Positions 28,897 to 37,905 of a stretch of 46,154 nt of DNA are shown piece by piece. Source of the stretch: a virus; the IMG/VR virus record IMGVR_UViG_3300008110_007300, positions 1 to 46,154 of that record; one strand, given 5' to 3'. The position numbers and the translations under genes were made by a program. The notes beneath the pieces were generated by a model. The model was not told where the DNA came from, made no database searches, and saw only the letters and a program-made list of their open reading frames with translations. Each line of letters starts with the position of its first letter. Positions within the stretch are counted from its first letter, which is position 1.

Positions 28897-31677
28897 ATGT
28901 CGGGTTTATATTATTATGTTTTTAAAGAGTGTTGTGCACCATTTAACTTATATCAATTTGAGGTAAATGCAATACTAACAATTGGTACGGTTTATTCTGC
29001 CAATACACCATCTTTTACAGGATGTGCAACAGTTGTAAGTGCAACAACCTCGGGCGTTTCTGGTGGTACATTCATTGGATCTTATAGCGATTGTACAGAA
29101 TGCGGACAAGTATGCGTAACACCAACCCCCACACCAACAGCAACAAATACACCGACACCAAGTGTAACCAAAACACCCACCCCAAGTCCAACCGTAACTA
29201 GAACACCTACAAAAACACCAACACAGACTCCAACACAGACAGCCACAAATACGCCTACGAACACCCAAACGGCGACAAATACGCCAACGATTACGGCTTC
29301 ACCAACATTCACACCAACACCAACACAAACATCTGTCACACCAACTCCAACACCAACAATTACACCAACCAAGACAAGTTATCCGTCTTCAGCGACTACT
29401 GGTATATTTCAAATACTAACAGGTAGTAATGAATGTATAGTGTTTACAGTTTTACCAATGGGGGTTAGTTGTCAATCAACACCACCTTCATCTCCGACAG
29501 CAAATGATGGGACAGTTCAAATTTTCATAACAGGTGGGACCGCACCATATGATATCGAATGGACATATGAAATAATAACACCATCATCTTTGATAGGTGG
29601 TAGAATTGGTGATCCATCCCCGATTGATGAAAATGTTTTAATACCACCTCCAGGACCAATTTGGTCAGGAATTCCTAATGGTTATTATACCGCGACCGTC
29701 AGTGATTTTTATGGTGATTTTGTTGTTTCAGTAACTTGTGTAGTTTTATATGTAACACCAACACCAACACCAACCCCAACAAAGAATATACAACCAACAC
29801 CAACAGAAAAACCATTTTGTTTATATTTCTCGCCAATAGGTAGAAATCTAACACTAATACCTTATCAATCTCAATTCGTTCATTTTGGTTCATATGTGAA
29901 TGGAAAACCATTATATGTTTGCACTACTAATAATGCGTTGAGCGGTTGGACAATAAGTTATGATACCACAACCTCAGTATGGGTTCTCACAGACCCACTG
30001 GCGGTAAACTCAATACAATATAGCACATTAGGTAATCAAACTAATGTAAACACAACACATATTGGTACAACACCTATAGGATATTGGTCTCAAATAAGTA
30101 CAATATATACCGTAAGAACAGAACAAGGTAATTGTCCAAATCAATTAGTACCATCTTTAACCCCAACCCAAACACCAACACCAACACCAAGTGTAACATC
30201 AGGATATACTTATCCTACACCAACACCAACACCTACGCAAACACCAACAATTGCTGTTATAACGGGTAAAAGATATTTGTTCTTAAAATGTGGATCTCAA
30301 TATGAATTCATAAATCAAGGAACATTACCTCAAATACCAATTATTGATTCAACTAATCCCGGCAATGTTTGTAACATAAATGACGATACCTTATCAGGGC
30401 CTTGTTGGGGTGTTGGTGGAGGTTGCGGAAGTGTTACAACATTTGTACCCAATACAATATATAATCCAAGTTGTCCTGAAATAGGACCTATTGCTCCTGG
30501 AAATACTTTTGGATGGAAAAACCCATTAGGAACTTGGGAATCTTGGACATATTTGGGTGTTTTGGCGAATCAAACAGACGCAATAAATTATTTATTACCA
30601 TATTCTGCAGATCCAGGATTTTCTGTTGTAACAACTAACTCAAACTATTTTACAAATTATGGATCATTTACATTAGATAAAACTAATACTCTTTCGCCTT
30701 TGTTGTCATATTTCACAACTACAACACCATCAGGTCAAGATAGTACATTATCTTATTATAATTTTACTTTTGGATTCCCAACTTGTGAAAGTTGTGATGA
30801 TGCAATAACCGCATATCAAAATTATTTAGGTGGAACCAACCCAACAACATTATCCGTTTCTACAAATATATCACAACCTGATTGCGGATGTGATGGAAGT
30901 ATTTTTGTGACAACAAATGGAACACCACCAATACAATATTCAATAAATGGCGGAATAACAACAACATTGAATCCTTTATTTGCAGGACTATGTCCAAACA
31001 CATACTCACTATATATTGTTGATAGTTTAGGTAATAACTTTAATCAAAATGTGGTTTTAACTGACATTTCTCCAAACCCTGTCTATACATTATCTCTCAA
31101 TGGTAATGTATCAACAATATTCGATGGAACTGTTTCCTTTAAAAGAATAAGAACAAAAAAATTAAATTGGACTTTGAATATTTCACAACAATTAAATGCC
31201 AATCAAACAATAACAATTACTTTTAAACATACAAGAATTTATAATCAAACACCATACAACTTTACAACAAACGATTCCCCCGCTAGTACAATTGTTATAA
31301 CAAAGTTATATGAAAATAATATTTCAATAAACAGTGTTTTATCACCATCAATAATTGCTTCGACCAATCCAACATTATTTGGGTGTACTTATAATACGAC
31401 ATATCCATCACCGATTTCAGGAAAAACAACAACTGAATCTGAAATATGGTCATTGGTTTTAACCGCTGGAGATATCGTTAATGGATATATACAAAGTGAG
31501 GTAAATTATCAGAGCAATCAATTTGATCCTAATTGTATAATATCCCAATCATCACATTATTTTGAAATTCTTTCTGCCAATATACAAGGTTGTGATTGTG
31601 GGTGTAATGTGTCAATAGGAGAACCAATATATTTTGTAAACAATTTAGGACCAAACCCTATATTAATAGGGGGTTAA
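28897..31677 (+). CDS. Modular adhesin with Thr-Pro linkers and SprB-like units
   Basis: A 926-residue modular protein. Order: an N-terminal Cys-containing module ([12 protein letters not shown] to [10 protein letters not shown], residues 1-74); a long TPTPT-type linker (about 75-161); a domain with SprB-like character ([37 protein letters not shown]); a second short TP linker (about 286-305); a module starting [12 protein letters not shown]; a third TP linker (about 421-452); a module [13 protein letters not shown] to NYFTNYGSF that is paralogous to one in the minus-strand adhesin; then an SprB-like unit ([19 protein letters not shown]) and a beta-rich C-terminus with CDCGC. Thr-Pro linkers form extended stalks. 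Host-surface binding is inferred. No signal peptide is seen, as expected for a virion protein. Confidence 0.83.
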   Translation: MSGLYYYVFKECCAPFNLYQFEVNAILTIGTVYSANTPSFTGCATVVSATTSGVSGGTFIGSYSDCTECGQVCVTPTPTPTATNTPTPSVTKTPTPSPTVTRTPTKTPTQTPTQTATNTPTNTQTATNTPTITASPTFTPTPTQTSVTPTPTPTITPTKTSYPSSATTGIFQILTGSNECIVFTVLPMGVSCQSTPPSSPTANDGTVQIFITGGTAPYDIEWTYEIITPSSLIGGRIGDPSPIDENVLIPPPGPIWSGIPNGYYTATVSDFYGDFVVSVTCVVLYVTPTPTPTPTKNIQPTPTEKPFCLYFSPIGRNLTLIPYQSQFVHFGSYVNGKPLYVCTTNNALSGWTISYDTTTSVWVLTDPLAVNSIQYSTLGNQTNVNTTHIGTTPIGYWSQISTIYTVRTEQGNCPNQLVPSLTPTQTPTPTPSVTSGYTYPTPTPTPTQTPTIAVITGKRYLFLKCGSQYEFINQGTLPQIPIIDSTNPGNVCNINDDTLSGPCWGVGGGCGSVTTFVPNTIYNPSCPEIGPIAPGNTFGWKNPLGTWESWTYLGVLANQTDAINYLLPYSADPGFSVVTTNSNYFTNYGSFTLDKTNTLSPLLSYFTTTTPSGQDSTLSYYNFTFGFPTCESCDDAITAYQNYLGGTNPTTLSVSTNISQPDCGCDGSIFVTTNGTPPIQYSINGGITTTLNPLFAGLCPNTYSLYIVDSLGNNFNQNVVLTDISPNPVYTLSLNGNVSTIFDGTVSFKRIRTKKLNWTLNISQQLNANQTITITFKHTRIYNQTPYNFTTNDSPASTIVITKLYENNISINSVLSPSIIASTNPTLFGCTYNTTYPSPISGKTTTESEIWSLVLTAGDIVNGYIQSEVNYQSNQFDPNCIISQSSHYFEILSANIQGCDCGCNVSIGEPIYFVNNLGPNPILIGG
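29119..29377 (+). repeat. Thr-Pro coding repeat (ACACCA-type)
   Basis: Low-complexity 6-base-like repeat (ACACCA/ACNCCN) encoding TP, TPT and TxTP units. Shorter copies follow at about 29754-29810 and 30157-30250 in the same gene, and inverted copies occur in the minus-strand adhesin near 35311-35400, 35700-35740, 35788-35858 and 35905-35930. Confidence 0.8.
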
Positions 31678-31689
31678 AACTTAAGTTTG

Positions 31690-31700
31690 AATATTTAATA
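31690..31700 (+). promoter_or_regulatory. Variant late promoter-like element AATATTTAATA
   Basis: AATATTTAATA ends 4 bases before the ATG of the next structural gene. It differs from the consensus at the seventh core base and resembles GAATATTTAA before the gp6-like gene (7324-7333). Confidence 0.35.
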
Positions 31701-31704
31701 AAAG

Positions 31705-32073
31705 ATGGCATACATTTTAAAAAATACAACAGGTTTAATTAATACAAGAGTTACTGATACTGGAAGACAAAAAATGTCCGAAGGAAATTTTAACATTGCT
31801 TATTTTCAAATTGGTGATAGTGAAATATGTTATAATTGTATTAATGGATATGATCAAACAAACAACTATATTCTTGAGCCAAATTTCAATTCACAAAATT
31901 CTACAAGAACACCATATTCAAACAAACAAAATGTAAAATACCCAATGTATGTCCAAGGAGTATCAGGAAATACATATGGAATACCATTTATGGCATCGAC
32001 ATTTGATTCTGTTTATAATACGGCCTTGGAATGTCTTGACAACTACCGCATACACAATATCATCCGATTATAA
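31705..32073 (+). CDS. Fiber-like structural protein, N-terminal part (frameshifted)
   Basis: The start of what is probably one gene of about 750 codons ending at 33958. It opens with MAYILKNTTGLINTRVTDTG and continues with GNFNIAYFQIGDSEICYNC, a strongly protein-like N-terminus. Coding sense continues to about FMASTFDSVYNTALEC (near 32035); the last dozen codons (DNYRIHNIIRL) look out of frame. The continuing sequence, LTTTAYTISSDYKVDTFSF, is in the +1 frame. An inserted base near 32030-32040, or a +1 shift at TGT CTT GAC, would join the two. I do not recognise the family of the N-terminal domain. Confidence 0.78.
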   Translation: MAYILKNTTGLINTRVTDTGRQKMSEGNFNIAYFQIGDSEICYNCINGYDQTNNYILEPNFNSQNSTRTPYSNKQNVKYPMYVQGVSGNTYGIPFMASTFDSVYNTALECLDNYRIHNIIRL

Positions 32074-33958
32074 AGTTGATACATTTTCATTTGCGGGAGG
32101 AAACCAAATATCACTGGTATCTGATCCTTGTAATGCTAATGGAACAATATCTGTTGGTGACTTTATTACTTTATTTATAGATGAAACTGCAGTCTGCGGT
32201 GATGCTCTTAGTTGTTATCCTGTTTTAACATTTAGAATAACAGGAATAACCGCAGGACCTGTTTATGAATTAGATAGAAACCTACCTATTTTATCCACAA
32301 TCGGAACCTATGCCAGAGCTTTGGTTTACCCTTCGGGAATGACTGTTTTGTATGACACTTATACTCCACAACCACACTGGTATACAGATGTGATTGATTT
32401 TGAAAGTGTCTGTACAACAGATGCCTTCGATGTTGATATATGGAATATGAATATTCCTTGGACTGAAACACCGGCAGGAATTAACACGGCAAATTATGTT
32501 GGTTACGATGGTTTCGGATCAATTCAATATATTGGGACAAAGGATTATTTGGGATACAACTCACAATCTGGTCAAACAGATAGTGGGGGTGCATATTATT
32601 TCAATTCTTTTGGGGAAAGAGTTTACACAGTAATCCCATTACCATTATCAACAACTGACACCACAACATCCAATATAAATGGTCCTGGAGGAAGAAATAG
32701 TTTGGTAAGTCAATACCCTTTACCAACAGGATCTACAGTTGGAGATATTCAAAAAACTATAGCAATTGTTCATTATACAAACAATACTATAGATTATTTC
32801 TATGGGGAAAAATTCGCAACAGAACCATACGATTCAACAAATCCAAATAACACACAAGGATTGGCCAGAAATTTCCAAGTATCATTACCTTGGCTTTCTT
32901 GGCATAAATCACCAACTTGTACTTGTTCAGGTCAAACATTTTACATTGACCCCCAAGGATTTGACGATTTTAATCTATTTCAGATCAATTATGTTTATTC
33001 AAATAGGAATGAAGATATGAACGATCCTGGTATTAGATATTATAATTTGTGGGACACAAATCCTAATATTAATGGTTTTCCAAACAGAGTAGGTAAAGTA
33101 TTCCCTGACCAAAAAATTATAGTTTTTGATGATGAAGAGATTGTTGCGGCAATGTCTTACAAATCAAATAGAAGTTGGACATTACCCGCACCAAAAATAT
33201 CTTTGATAACACCTAATGTTTGTGAAGGGTCAACAGGAGGCTCAACAGGGGTGTTAAGTGCTGATACTGAATACCTTTATGTTACATATAGATTAGAAGA
33301 TAGTGGAACAACATTTAATACATTACATTGTAATTATTACCAAGTAATTTCGGGACCATCATCAGGGTGCTCAACCACTGACCAATGTGTATCTGTAAGA
33401 TTTGGAAATGAGTTCCCTTGTTTACATACAAATGTTGGTACAACCCTTTCAGGTTTTACCGCAAACAGATTTTCAGTTATATGTCAAAAAGTGGTTGGTG
33501 AATCAAGACCGAATCCATATGGTTGGAAAGAAATTGATTTCACATCTCAATTATCATTAGTGGGTGGACAGATTTCTGCTTCGGCACTTACTTCTACAAC
33601 ATTTGTTGTTTGTACTGAAAATTATAACTCAGCACCACTTTACGACTTGTCAAATTATATTAATTTAACACAACTTGGAACAACAGGTTCTAGCCTAAAT
33701 TTTGGTGATGAATATTATTTTTACGGTACAATTGATACTGATATTACTGCAACAATCTATGAAATGAAGTATCTCATTAATATGGGATCAAATCAATATA
33801 CATACTCAAGTAACCCGACTTGGACTCCAGGTCAATCTATTTACTTTACCGAGATAGGACTATATGATTCTAACAAGGATCTTTTGGTGGTAAGTAAGTT
33901 TCAATCACCCGTAAAGAGATTAGGAGTACAACAAGCGTTGGTTAAATTTGATTTTTAA
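31949..33958 (+). CDS. Fiber-like structural protein, C-terminal part (frameshifted)
   Basis: This frame has an ATG at 31949, but its first codons (to about 32034) overlap the upstream part and give an improbable His/Tyr/Trp-rich sequence; true coding in this frame starts near LTTTAYTISSDYKVD (about 32036). The body is beta-rich with scattered Cys, and the C-terminus has WTPGQSIYFTEIGLYDSNKD and LLVVSKFQSPVKRLGV, a motif like the ends of phage tail-collar/fiber-connector domains (TEIGLYD...LLAVAKF). The joined protein of about 750 residues is likely a tail fiber or fiber-connector. The RuvC-like gene starts 3 bases after the stop. Confidence 0.8.
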   Translation: MSKEYQEIHMEYHLWHRHLILFIIRPWNVLTTTAYTISSDYKVDTFSFAGGNQISLVSDPCNANGTISVGDFITLFIDETAVCGDALSCYPVLTFRITGITAGPVYELDRNLPILSTIGTYARALVYPSGMTVLYDTYTPQPHWYTDVIDFESVCTTDAFDVDIWNMNIPWTETPAGINTANYVGYDGFGSIQYIGTKDYLGYNSQSGQTDSGGAYYFNSFGERVYTVIPLPLSTTDTTTSNINGPGGRNSLVSQYPLPTGSTVGDIQKTIAIVHYTNNTIDYFYGEKFATEPYDSTNPNNTQGLARNFQVSLPWLSWHKSPTCTCSGQTFYIDPQGFDDFNLFQINYVYSNRNEDMNDPGIRYYNLWDTNPNINGFPNRVGKVFPDQKIIVFDDEEIVAAMSYKSNRSWTLPAPKISLITPNVCEGSTGGSTGVLSADTEYLYVTYRLEDSGTTFNTLHCNYYQVISGPSSGCSTTDQCVSVRFGNEFPCLHTNVGTTLSGFTANRFSVICQKVVGESRPNPYGWKEIDFTSQLSLVGGQISASALTSTTFVVCTENYNSAPLYDLSNYINLTQLGTTGSSLNFGDEYYFYGTIDTDITATIYEMKYLINMGSNQYTYSSNPTWTPGQSIYFTEIGLYDSNKDLLVVSKFQSPVKRLGVQQALVKFDF

Positions 33959-33961
33959 TTT

Positions 33962-34561
33962 ATGAGAAAAACATTGAAGAATAGCCCAAAGGTTTTGGGA
34001 CTTGATGTGTCAACTAAAACTATAGGATGGGCATTGTTCGATTGGTCAAATAAAGAACTTTTGGAATTAACACACATTTCACCAAAACCAAAATTACCAG
34101 ATGACAATAAGTTTCACGAATTATTAGAAAAATCTAATTTGTTTAAACATAAAGTTTTACAATATAAGAATTTAGGTATTGTTAAAGTTATTATTGAGGA
34201 ACCACTTTTGAATTCAAATAATGTATATACAATAGGAACTTTACTAAGATATAACACATTAATATCAAAAGAAATATACGATGTTTTAGGTATAGTACCT
34301 GAATATATATCCACTTACAATGCTAGAAGATACGCTTTTCCTGAACTTGTTCAGAAAAATGACAAGAACAAGTTTGTACTCTTTGGTGGATTACCAAAAG
34401 ATATTGACAAGAAGAATATTATTTGGGAACAAGTTGCAAAGATAGAGCCACAGATTACTTGGCAGTATACAAAAAACAATACTCTGAAAAAGGAAAATTT
34501 TGATATGTCAGATGCATATACCGCAGTTAGAGGTTATATGAAACTAAACAATTATTGGTAA
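33962..34561 (+). CDS. ruvC: RuvC-like Holliday-junction resolvase
   Basis: A 199-residue RNase H-fold nuclease. The four acidic residues expected for RuvC-type catalysis are visible: D15 in VLGLDVSTKTIGWALF, E79/E80 in KVIIEEPLL, and D181/D184 in NFDMSDAYTAVRGY. Length is close to RuvC (173). It would cleave branched DNA during phage recombination or before packaging, the role T4 endonuclease VII plays with a different fold. It sits alone between the tail genes and the inverted adhesin cassette, away from the recombination cluster. It is followed by a bidirectional terminator. Confidence 0.88.
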   Translation: MRKTLKNSPKVLGLDVSTKTIGWALFDWSNKELLELTHISPKPKLPDDNKFHELLEKSNLFKHKVLQYKNLGIVKVIIEEPLLNSNNVYTIGTLLRYNTLISKEIYDVLGIVPEYISTYNARRYAFPELVQKNDKNKFVLFGGLPKDIDKKNIIWEQVAKIEPQITWQYTKNNTLKKENFDMSDAYTAVRGYMKLNNYW

Positions 34562-34584
34562 TAAATTTTTTTTAAAAAAATAAT

Positions 34585-34611
34585 AAAAAATACCCTTTAT
34601 GGGTATTTTTT
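34585..34611. terminator. Bidirectional Rho-independent terminator
   Basis: AAAAAATACCC (34585-34595) pairs with GGGTATTTTTT (34601-34611) around a 5-nt loop. With an A run on one side and a T run on the other, it can end both the + strand RuvC transcript and the minus-strand adhesin transcript, whose stop codon begins in the stem. Confidence 0.88.
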
Positions 34612-36704
34612 TATGCACAATCGGCACACCCACCTAAAGGACCACCAATTCCTGATTGATCAAAGAAGTAATCACCATATGGATGATTAACCCAAACATA
34701 AGGAGGATATGGACCGCTCGGCCAACTTGTAAGAGCTGGTTTACTACCTGACAATACGCCATAAACAATACTATCCAAACTCCAACAATTAGACGCTGCG
34801 GGAGAAGCAAATGAAACAAATAAGTTCGGATTATATTTTACCGTGTCACCAACTTGTAATTGATAATTACCTACAAACGCTGGTCCATATTGTAAGATGG
34901 CCTCATCAGTATTACAATTTTTGAATACATATATCGGGTAATTAGATGGTGCTAAATTAAGGTTTGAGTTACATTTAACAGGTGTTGATGGTACATAATT
35001 TAAACCATTGTCAGTAAAATAATCACCATCATATGTTAAGTATCCTTGAGTTAGACCAAATGTTGTTTGTATATAGTTTTTCAAATCAAGCTCAGTTCCC
35101 ACAAAAATTTCTCTATATACATAATCATACCACTCGATCGGAGAAGAAGGGTTAGTATAACCTAAGGTTCCCACATTTACACCAAATGATACAACTTGAC
35201 TAGCATTTGGAATCAAATTAGGGTAAGGTATACTTTGTGCAATTATTGGTATTGTAGGAGGAACTTTACTACATACTCTATATATATGATATGTTTGGAA
35301 TATTGGATCTGGTGTTCCACTAGGTGTTGGAGTCATTGTTTGTGTCGGAGTAGGTGTCGGAGTCAGAGTTGATGAAGGTGTAGGGGTAGGACTTGGAACA
35401 ACTAAGCTACAGAAAGAACAATCAATACCGGCATACTCTTTAAGTTCTATAAATGTATTCACGCTTCCATCAGTTACGCCCGAGAATCTTACACAACTTG
35501 GAGTACCACCAATCAAGGCAAAGAATGTATCGCCTGTTACATAAGGACCACCACTAAATGGAACCTGTGTTGTATAATATAATGATCCACTATCACAATC
35601 TACCCAAATAGAAACCTGATTTCCACAAATCATATTACCCTCAAATGTATTGAATATCGCACTTCCCGAAATGAAACAATCAAAAGGTGGTGTATATGGT
35701 GCTGGTGTTTGGGATGGTGTAGGTGTTGGTGTTGGAGTAAAAGAATTTACGGTAAAAAATACATCTGTTAAATTACACGGATTGATCGTCGGTGTTGGAG
35801 TCGGTGTTGGAGTCGGTGAAGAGGTTACCGTAGGGGTTGGAGTCGGAGTTGGTATTACATCACAATCAAATAGTGCAGTAAAATCATTTAAAGAACAATT
35901 TACTGTAGGGCTTGGCGTTGGTGTAGGACATATATTACCACCAAACAATTCATCACAAATATCAGGACATTGACTATAACAAGGTTTTGCTCCAAATAAA
36001 TCACAACTTCCACCTAAAGATGTGGATAAACACCAAGAAGTATCGCCTGTTGAGTAATAAATGTAACCAGGGTCAGATCCTCCTGTAAAGTAAGAATATC
36101 CATCAAAAGTTCCCGCTGACACATAATTTCCGTCATACCCTGAAAACGGTCCGTATTCAGTATAAAGACAAAAGCTATCATAACAACATCCTGAGTTGAC
36201 ATCAAAACAAGGATCAACTGTATGGGTAATTCCGGTACATTCAATACAAGTGCCGGCTAAAACAGGATCTCTTTCATAACTACTGTAAAAGTAATTTGTA
36301 TTTGTGCCTCCGGTACTTAAGACCTCAAAACATCCTTGTAATCTGCATGGGTAAAAAGTTGTAATTTGGGAAACATTAGTTAGCGCTGAGAAATAGTATG
36401 AATTTGGAGGTATACCAGTCAGATCAAAACTTGTAGAGTCACCAAACACCGAAACAGTGTCAGTTATATTGTTATCAGGACAACAAGCAGAAAAAGTATA
36501 GACAATTGGTTCTGTGGTTACCAATTCATATAGACCACTATAAACATTAATACTTACTGAGTTACCAGTACAATGTGACACATAATATATTGATCCATCA
36601 GGAACCGCGACACTATCACTATCACAACTTATAGCGTTTTCGAAATATACAACACAATTCGTAACACCGGTAACCCTATATAATACACTATCTATTAGAC
36701 TCAT
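34611..36704 (-). CDS. Cys-rich modular adhesin with Thr-Pro linkers
   Basis: A 697-residue modular protein on the otherwise unused strand. It has several Cys-rich modules: VLYRVTGVTNCVVYFENAIS at the start, GCCYDSFCLYTEYGPF leading to DTSWCLSTSLGGSCDLFG, and PCYSQCPDICDELFGGNICP. TP linkers separate them ([20 protein letters not shown] and others). A module after the last long linker (TYHIYRVCSKVP to DYFTDNGLNYV) is paralogous to the one in the + strand adhesin, and the C-terminal module begins YVFKNCN, like the N-terminal YVFKECC of that protein. It ends GGCADCA. The ATG overlaps the stop of the small upstream minus-strand gene (ATGA). Host-surface binding is inferred. An alternative receptor-binding or decoration protein fits equally well. 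Confidence 0.83.
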   Translation of the reverse strand: MSLIDSVLYRVTGVTNCVVYFENAISCDSDSVAVPDGSIYYVSHCTGNSVSINVYSGLYELVTTEPIVYTFSACCPDNNITDTVSVFGDSTSFDLTGIPPNSYYFSALTNVSQITTFYPCRLQGCFEVLSTGGTNTNYFYSSYERDPVLAGTCIECTGITHTVDPCFDVNSGCCYDSFCLYTEYGPFSGYDGNYVSAGTFDGYSYFTGGSDPGYIYYSTGDTSWCLSTSLGGSCDLFGAKPCYSQCPDICDELFGGNICPTPTPSPTVNCSLNDFTALFDCDVIPTPTPTPTVTSSPTPTPTPTPTINPCNLTDVFFTVNSFTPTPTPTPSQTPAPYTPPFDCFISGSAIFNTFEGNMICGNQVSIWVDCDSGSLYYTTQVPFSGGPYVTGDTFFALIGGTPSCVRFSGVTDGSVNTFIELKEYAGIDCSFCSLVVPSPTPTPSSTLTPTPTPTQTMTPTPSGTPDPIFQTYHIYRVCSKVPPTIPIIAQSIPYPNLIPNASQVVSFGVNVGTLGYTNPSSPIEWYDYVYREIFVGTELDLKNYIQTTFGLTQGYLTYDGDYFTDNGLNYVPSTPVKCNSNLNLAPSNYPIYVFKNCNTDEAILQYGPAFVGNYQLQVGDTVKYNPNLFVSFASPAASNCWSLDSIVYGVLSGSKPALTSWPSGPYPPYVWVNHPYGDYFFDQSGIGGPLGGCADCA
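35311..35400 (-). repeat. Thr-Pro coding repeat, inverted relative to 29119-30250
   Basis: On the minus strand this encodes a TP-rich linker ([17 protein letters not shown] and neighbours). The + strand reads GGTGTNGGAGT-type repeats. It precedes a domain paralogous to the one that follows the TP linker at 30157-30250, so linker plus domain together form a long-range inverted, diverged repeat. Confidence 0.7.
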
Positions 36705-36925
36705 CAGAAACTAAAATTCTTTAAAATTATACAACCATTATCGTCCACAACCTTTAAAACCTGATTAGTATTGTTTATCAATAGACTTGGGACTGAAAAT
36801 GTATAAGTTAAATCTCCAGTCGTGATGGTATCAATGTAAACACAACTTGTGAATCCTGTATCACATAGATAAATGTCAAACGGAGAGGTTCCTGAAATAG
36901 CGGTAATATCGAGATTGACAGGCAT
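36704..36925 (-). CDS. Small single-module adhesin-like protein
   Basis: A 73-residue protein equivalent to one module found at the N-terminus of the 27039 gene product. Shared features: a LDITAISGTSPFDIYLC start against IELTSITGITPPFVVEVC, a following CVYI/CVFI strand, and a VLKVVDDNGCIIL end against LLKITDSRGCVV. It is coupled to the large minus-strand adhesin by an ATGA overlap and is the first gene of that two-gene operon, 20 bases after a minus-strand late-type element. It may cap or pair with the large adhesin, or be a leftover of a split protein. Function inferred from paralogy and context only. Confidence 0.75.
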   Translation of the reverse strand: MPVNLDITAISGTSPFDIYLCDTGFTSCVYIDTITTGDLTYTFSVPSLLINNTNQVLKVVDDNGCIILKNFSF

Positions 36926-36944
36926 TGATTTTTAACTTATATTT

Positions 36945-36954
36945 CATAAATATA
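36945..36954 (-). promoter_or_regulatory. Candidate late promoter element, minus strand
   Basis: On the minus strand this reads TATATTTATG, with the TATTTAT core at 36952-36946, placed 20 bases before the ATG of the minus-strand operon. Finding the motif in the correct orientation before the only sizeable reversed operon supports a directional element. The same divergent 50-base gap also holds TTG (36915-36917), 20 bases, TATATTTC (36938-36945) on the + strand, a weak host-type promoter candidate for the primase. Confidence 0.45.
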
Positions 36955-36975
36955 GATAATACCAAAAGTTTTTAA

Positions 36976-37905
36976 ATGGGAAAAGATTTCAATAATATTG
37001 ATGAAGAATCAAATGAAGAGTTAGTAGATTTATTGAGAGAACTTTTTGGTAAGGAAAAAAATTATTACTCAAACAAAGGTCAAATATCTTTCAATTGCCC
37101 CTACTGTGATGATGGAAGAGGTAAAGGAAATCTTGAGATTAATATATTCAAGGAAGCATACCATTGTTGGAGTTGTGGAGACAGCGAAGGAACCCACGGA
37201 CACTTAGGAAAACTTATAGATTTAATTGGTAAAAAGAAACACAAGAAACTTTATAATCTATTAAGGAATGAAGGGGAATCAACAACAATAACACCAAAAA
37301 AGAAAACCCTAAAGTTACCTGAAAGTTTTACAAAGTTCAAAGACTCAAATCCAATATACCCAATTTACAAACAAGCTAAGAACTATTTGTTAAATCGAGG
37401 AATTACAGATGAAATAATTGATAAGTATAGTATTGGTTTTTGTGATAAAGGATCTCATATCGGTAGAATCATAGTTCCATCCTTTAGTAAAGAAGGTGAA
37501 CTCAATTATTATATTGCAAGAAGTTGGGATCCCCACACCAAGATGAAATATAAGAATCCCGAAGCTGAGAAAGACCAAATAATATTCAATGAGAACCTAA
37601 TAGATTGGAAAAAAGACATATACTTGGTAGAAGGAGTCTTTGATGGATTTTTCTTGGAAAATAGTATACCCATGCTTGGAAAACACTTGAGTCAACTTCT
37701 TTTTGACACAATATATGAAAAGGCTAAGAAAAATATTATAATTTGTCTTGATGGGGATGCTTACGAAAATGGACTTAAATTATACCACGAACTTAATGGG
37801 GGAAGATTGTTTGGTAAAATAAAAATCGTTAAATTACCTCAAGACAAAGATGTTTGTGATCTTAAAGGTCAAATAAATGAATATTTCGTAACAATTAAAG
37901 ATTAA
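36976..37905 (+). CDS. DNA primase (DnaG/T4 gp61-like)
   Basis: Makes RNA primers for lagging-strand synthesis with the DnaB-type helicase at 3359. The 309 residues show an N-terminal zinc-binding domain with CPYC (41-44) and CWSC (64-67), a linker region (TPKKKTLKLPESF), and a TOPRIM catalytic domain with E219 and D223 in LVEGVFDGFF and D259/D261 in IICLDGDA, which bind the catalytic metals. Length is close to T4 gp61 (342) and shorter than cellular DnaG, which has a C-terminal helicase-binding domain lacking here. It opens the second replication/recombination block, divergent from the inverted adhesin cassette. Its stop overlaps the nuclease start by one base (TAATG). Confidence 0.93.
   Translation: MGKDFNNIDEESNEELVDLLRELFGKEKNYYSNKGQISFNCPYCDDGRGKGNLEINIFKEAYHCWSCGDSEGTHGHLGKLIDLIGKKKHKKLYNLLRNEGESTTITPKKKTLKLPESFTKFKDSNPIYPIYKQAKNYLLNRGITDEIIDKYSIGFCDKGSHIGRIIVPSFSKEGELNYYIARSWDPHTKMKYKNPEAEKDQIIFNENLIDWKKDIYLVEGVFDGFFLENSIPMLGKHLSQLLFDTIYEKAKKNIIICLDGDAYENGLKLYHELNGGRLFGKIKIVKLPQDKDVCDLKGQINEYFVTIKD

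Noticed and set aside
28975-29372. Two long minus-strand open frames rich in Val/Gly or Cys/Trp opposite the Thr-Pro repeat.
   Set aside because: They are antisense shadows of the ACACCA repeat; the + strand frame continues as a 926-codon modular protein, and the antisense products are pure low complexity.
35650-35973. A + strand frame rich in GVGVGVG inside the minus-strand adhesin.
   Set aside because: It is the complement of Thr-Pro linker codons; the minus-strand frame is 697 codons with coherent Cys modules and a coupled upstream gene.
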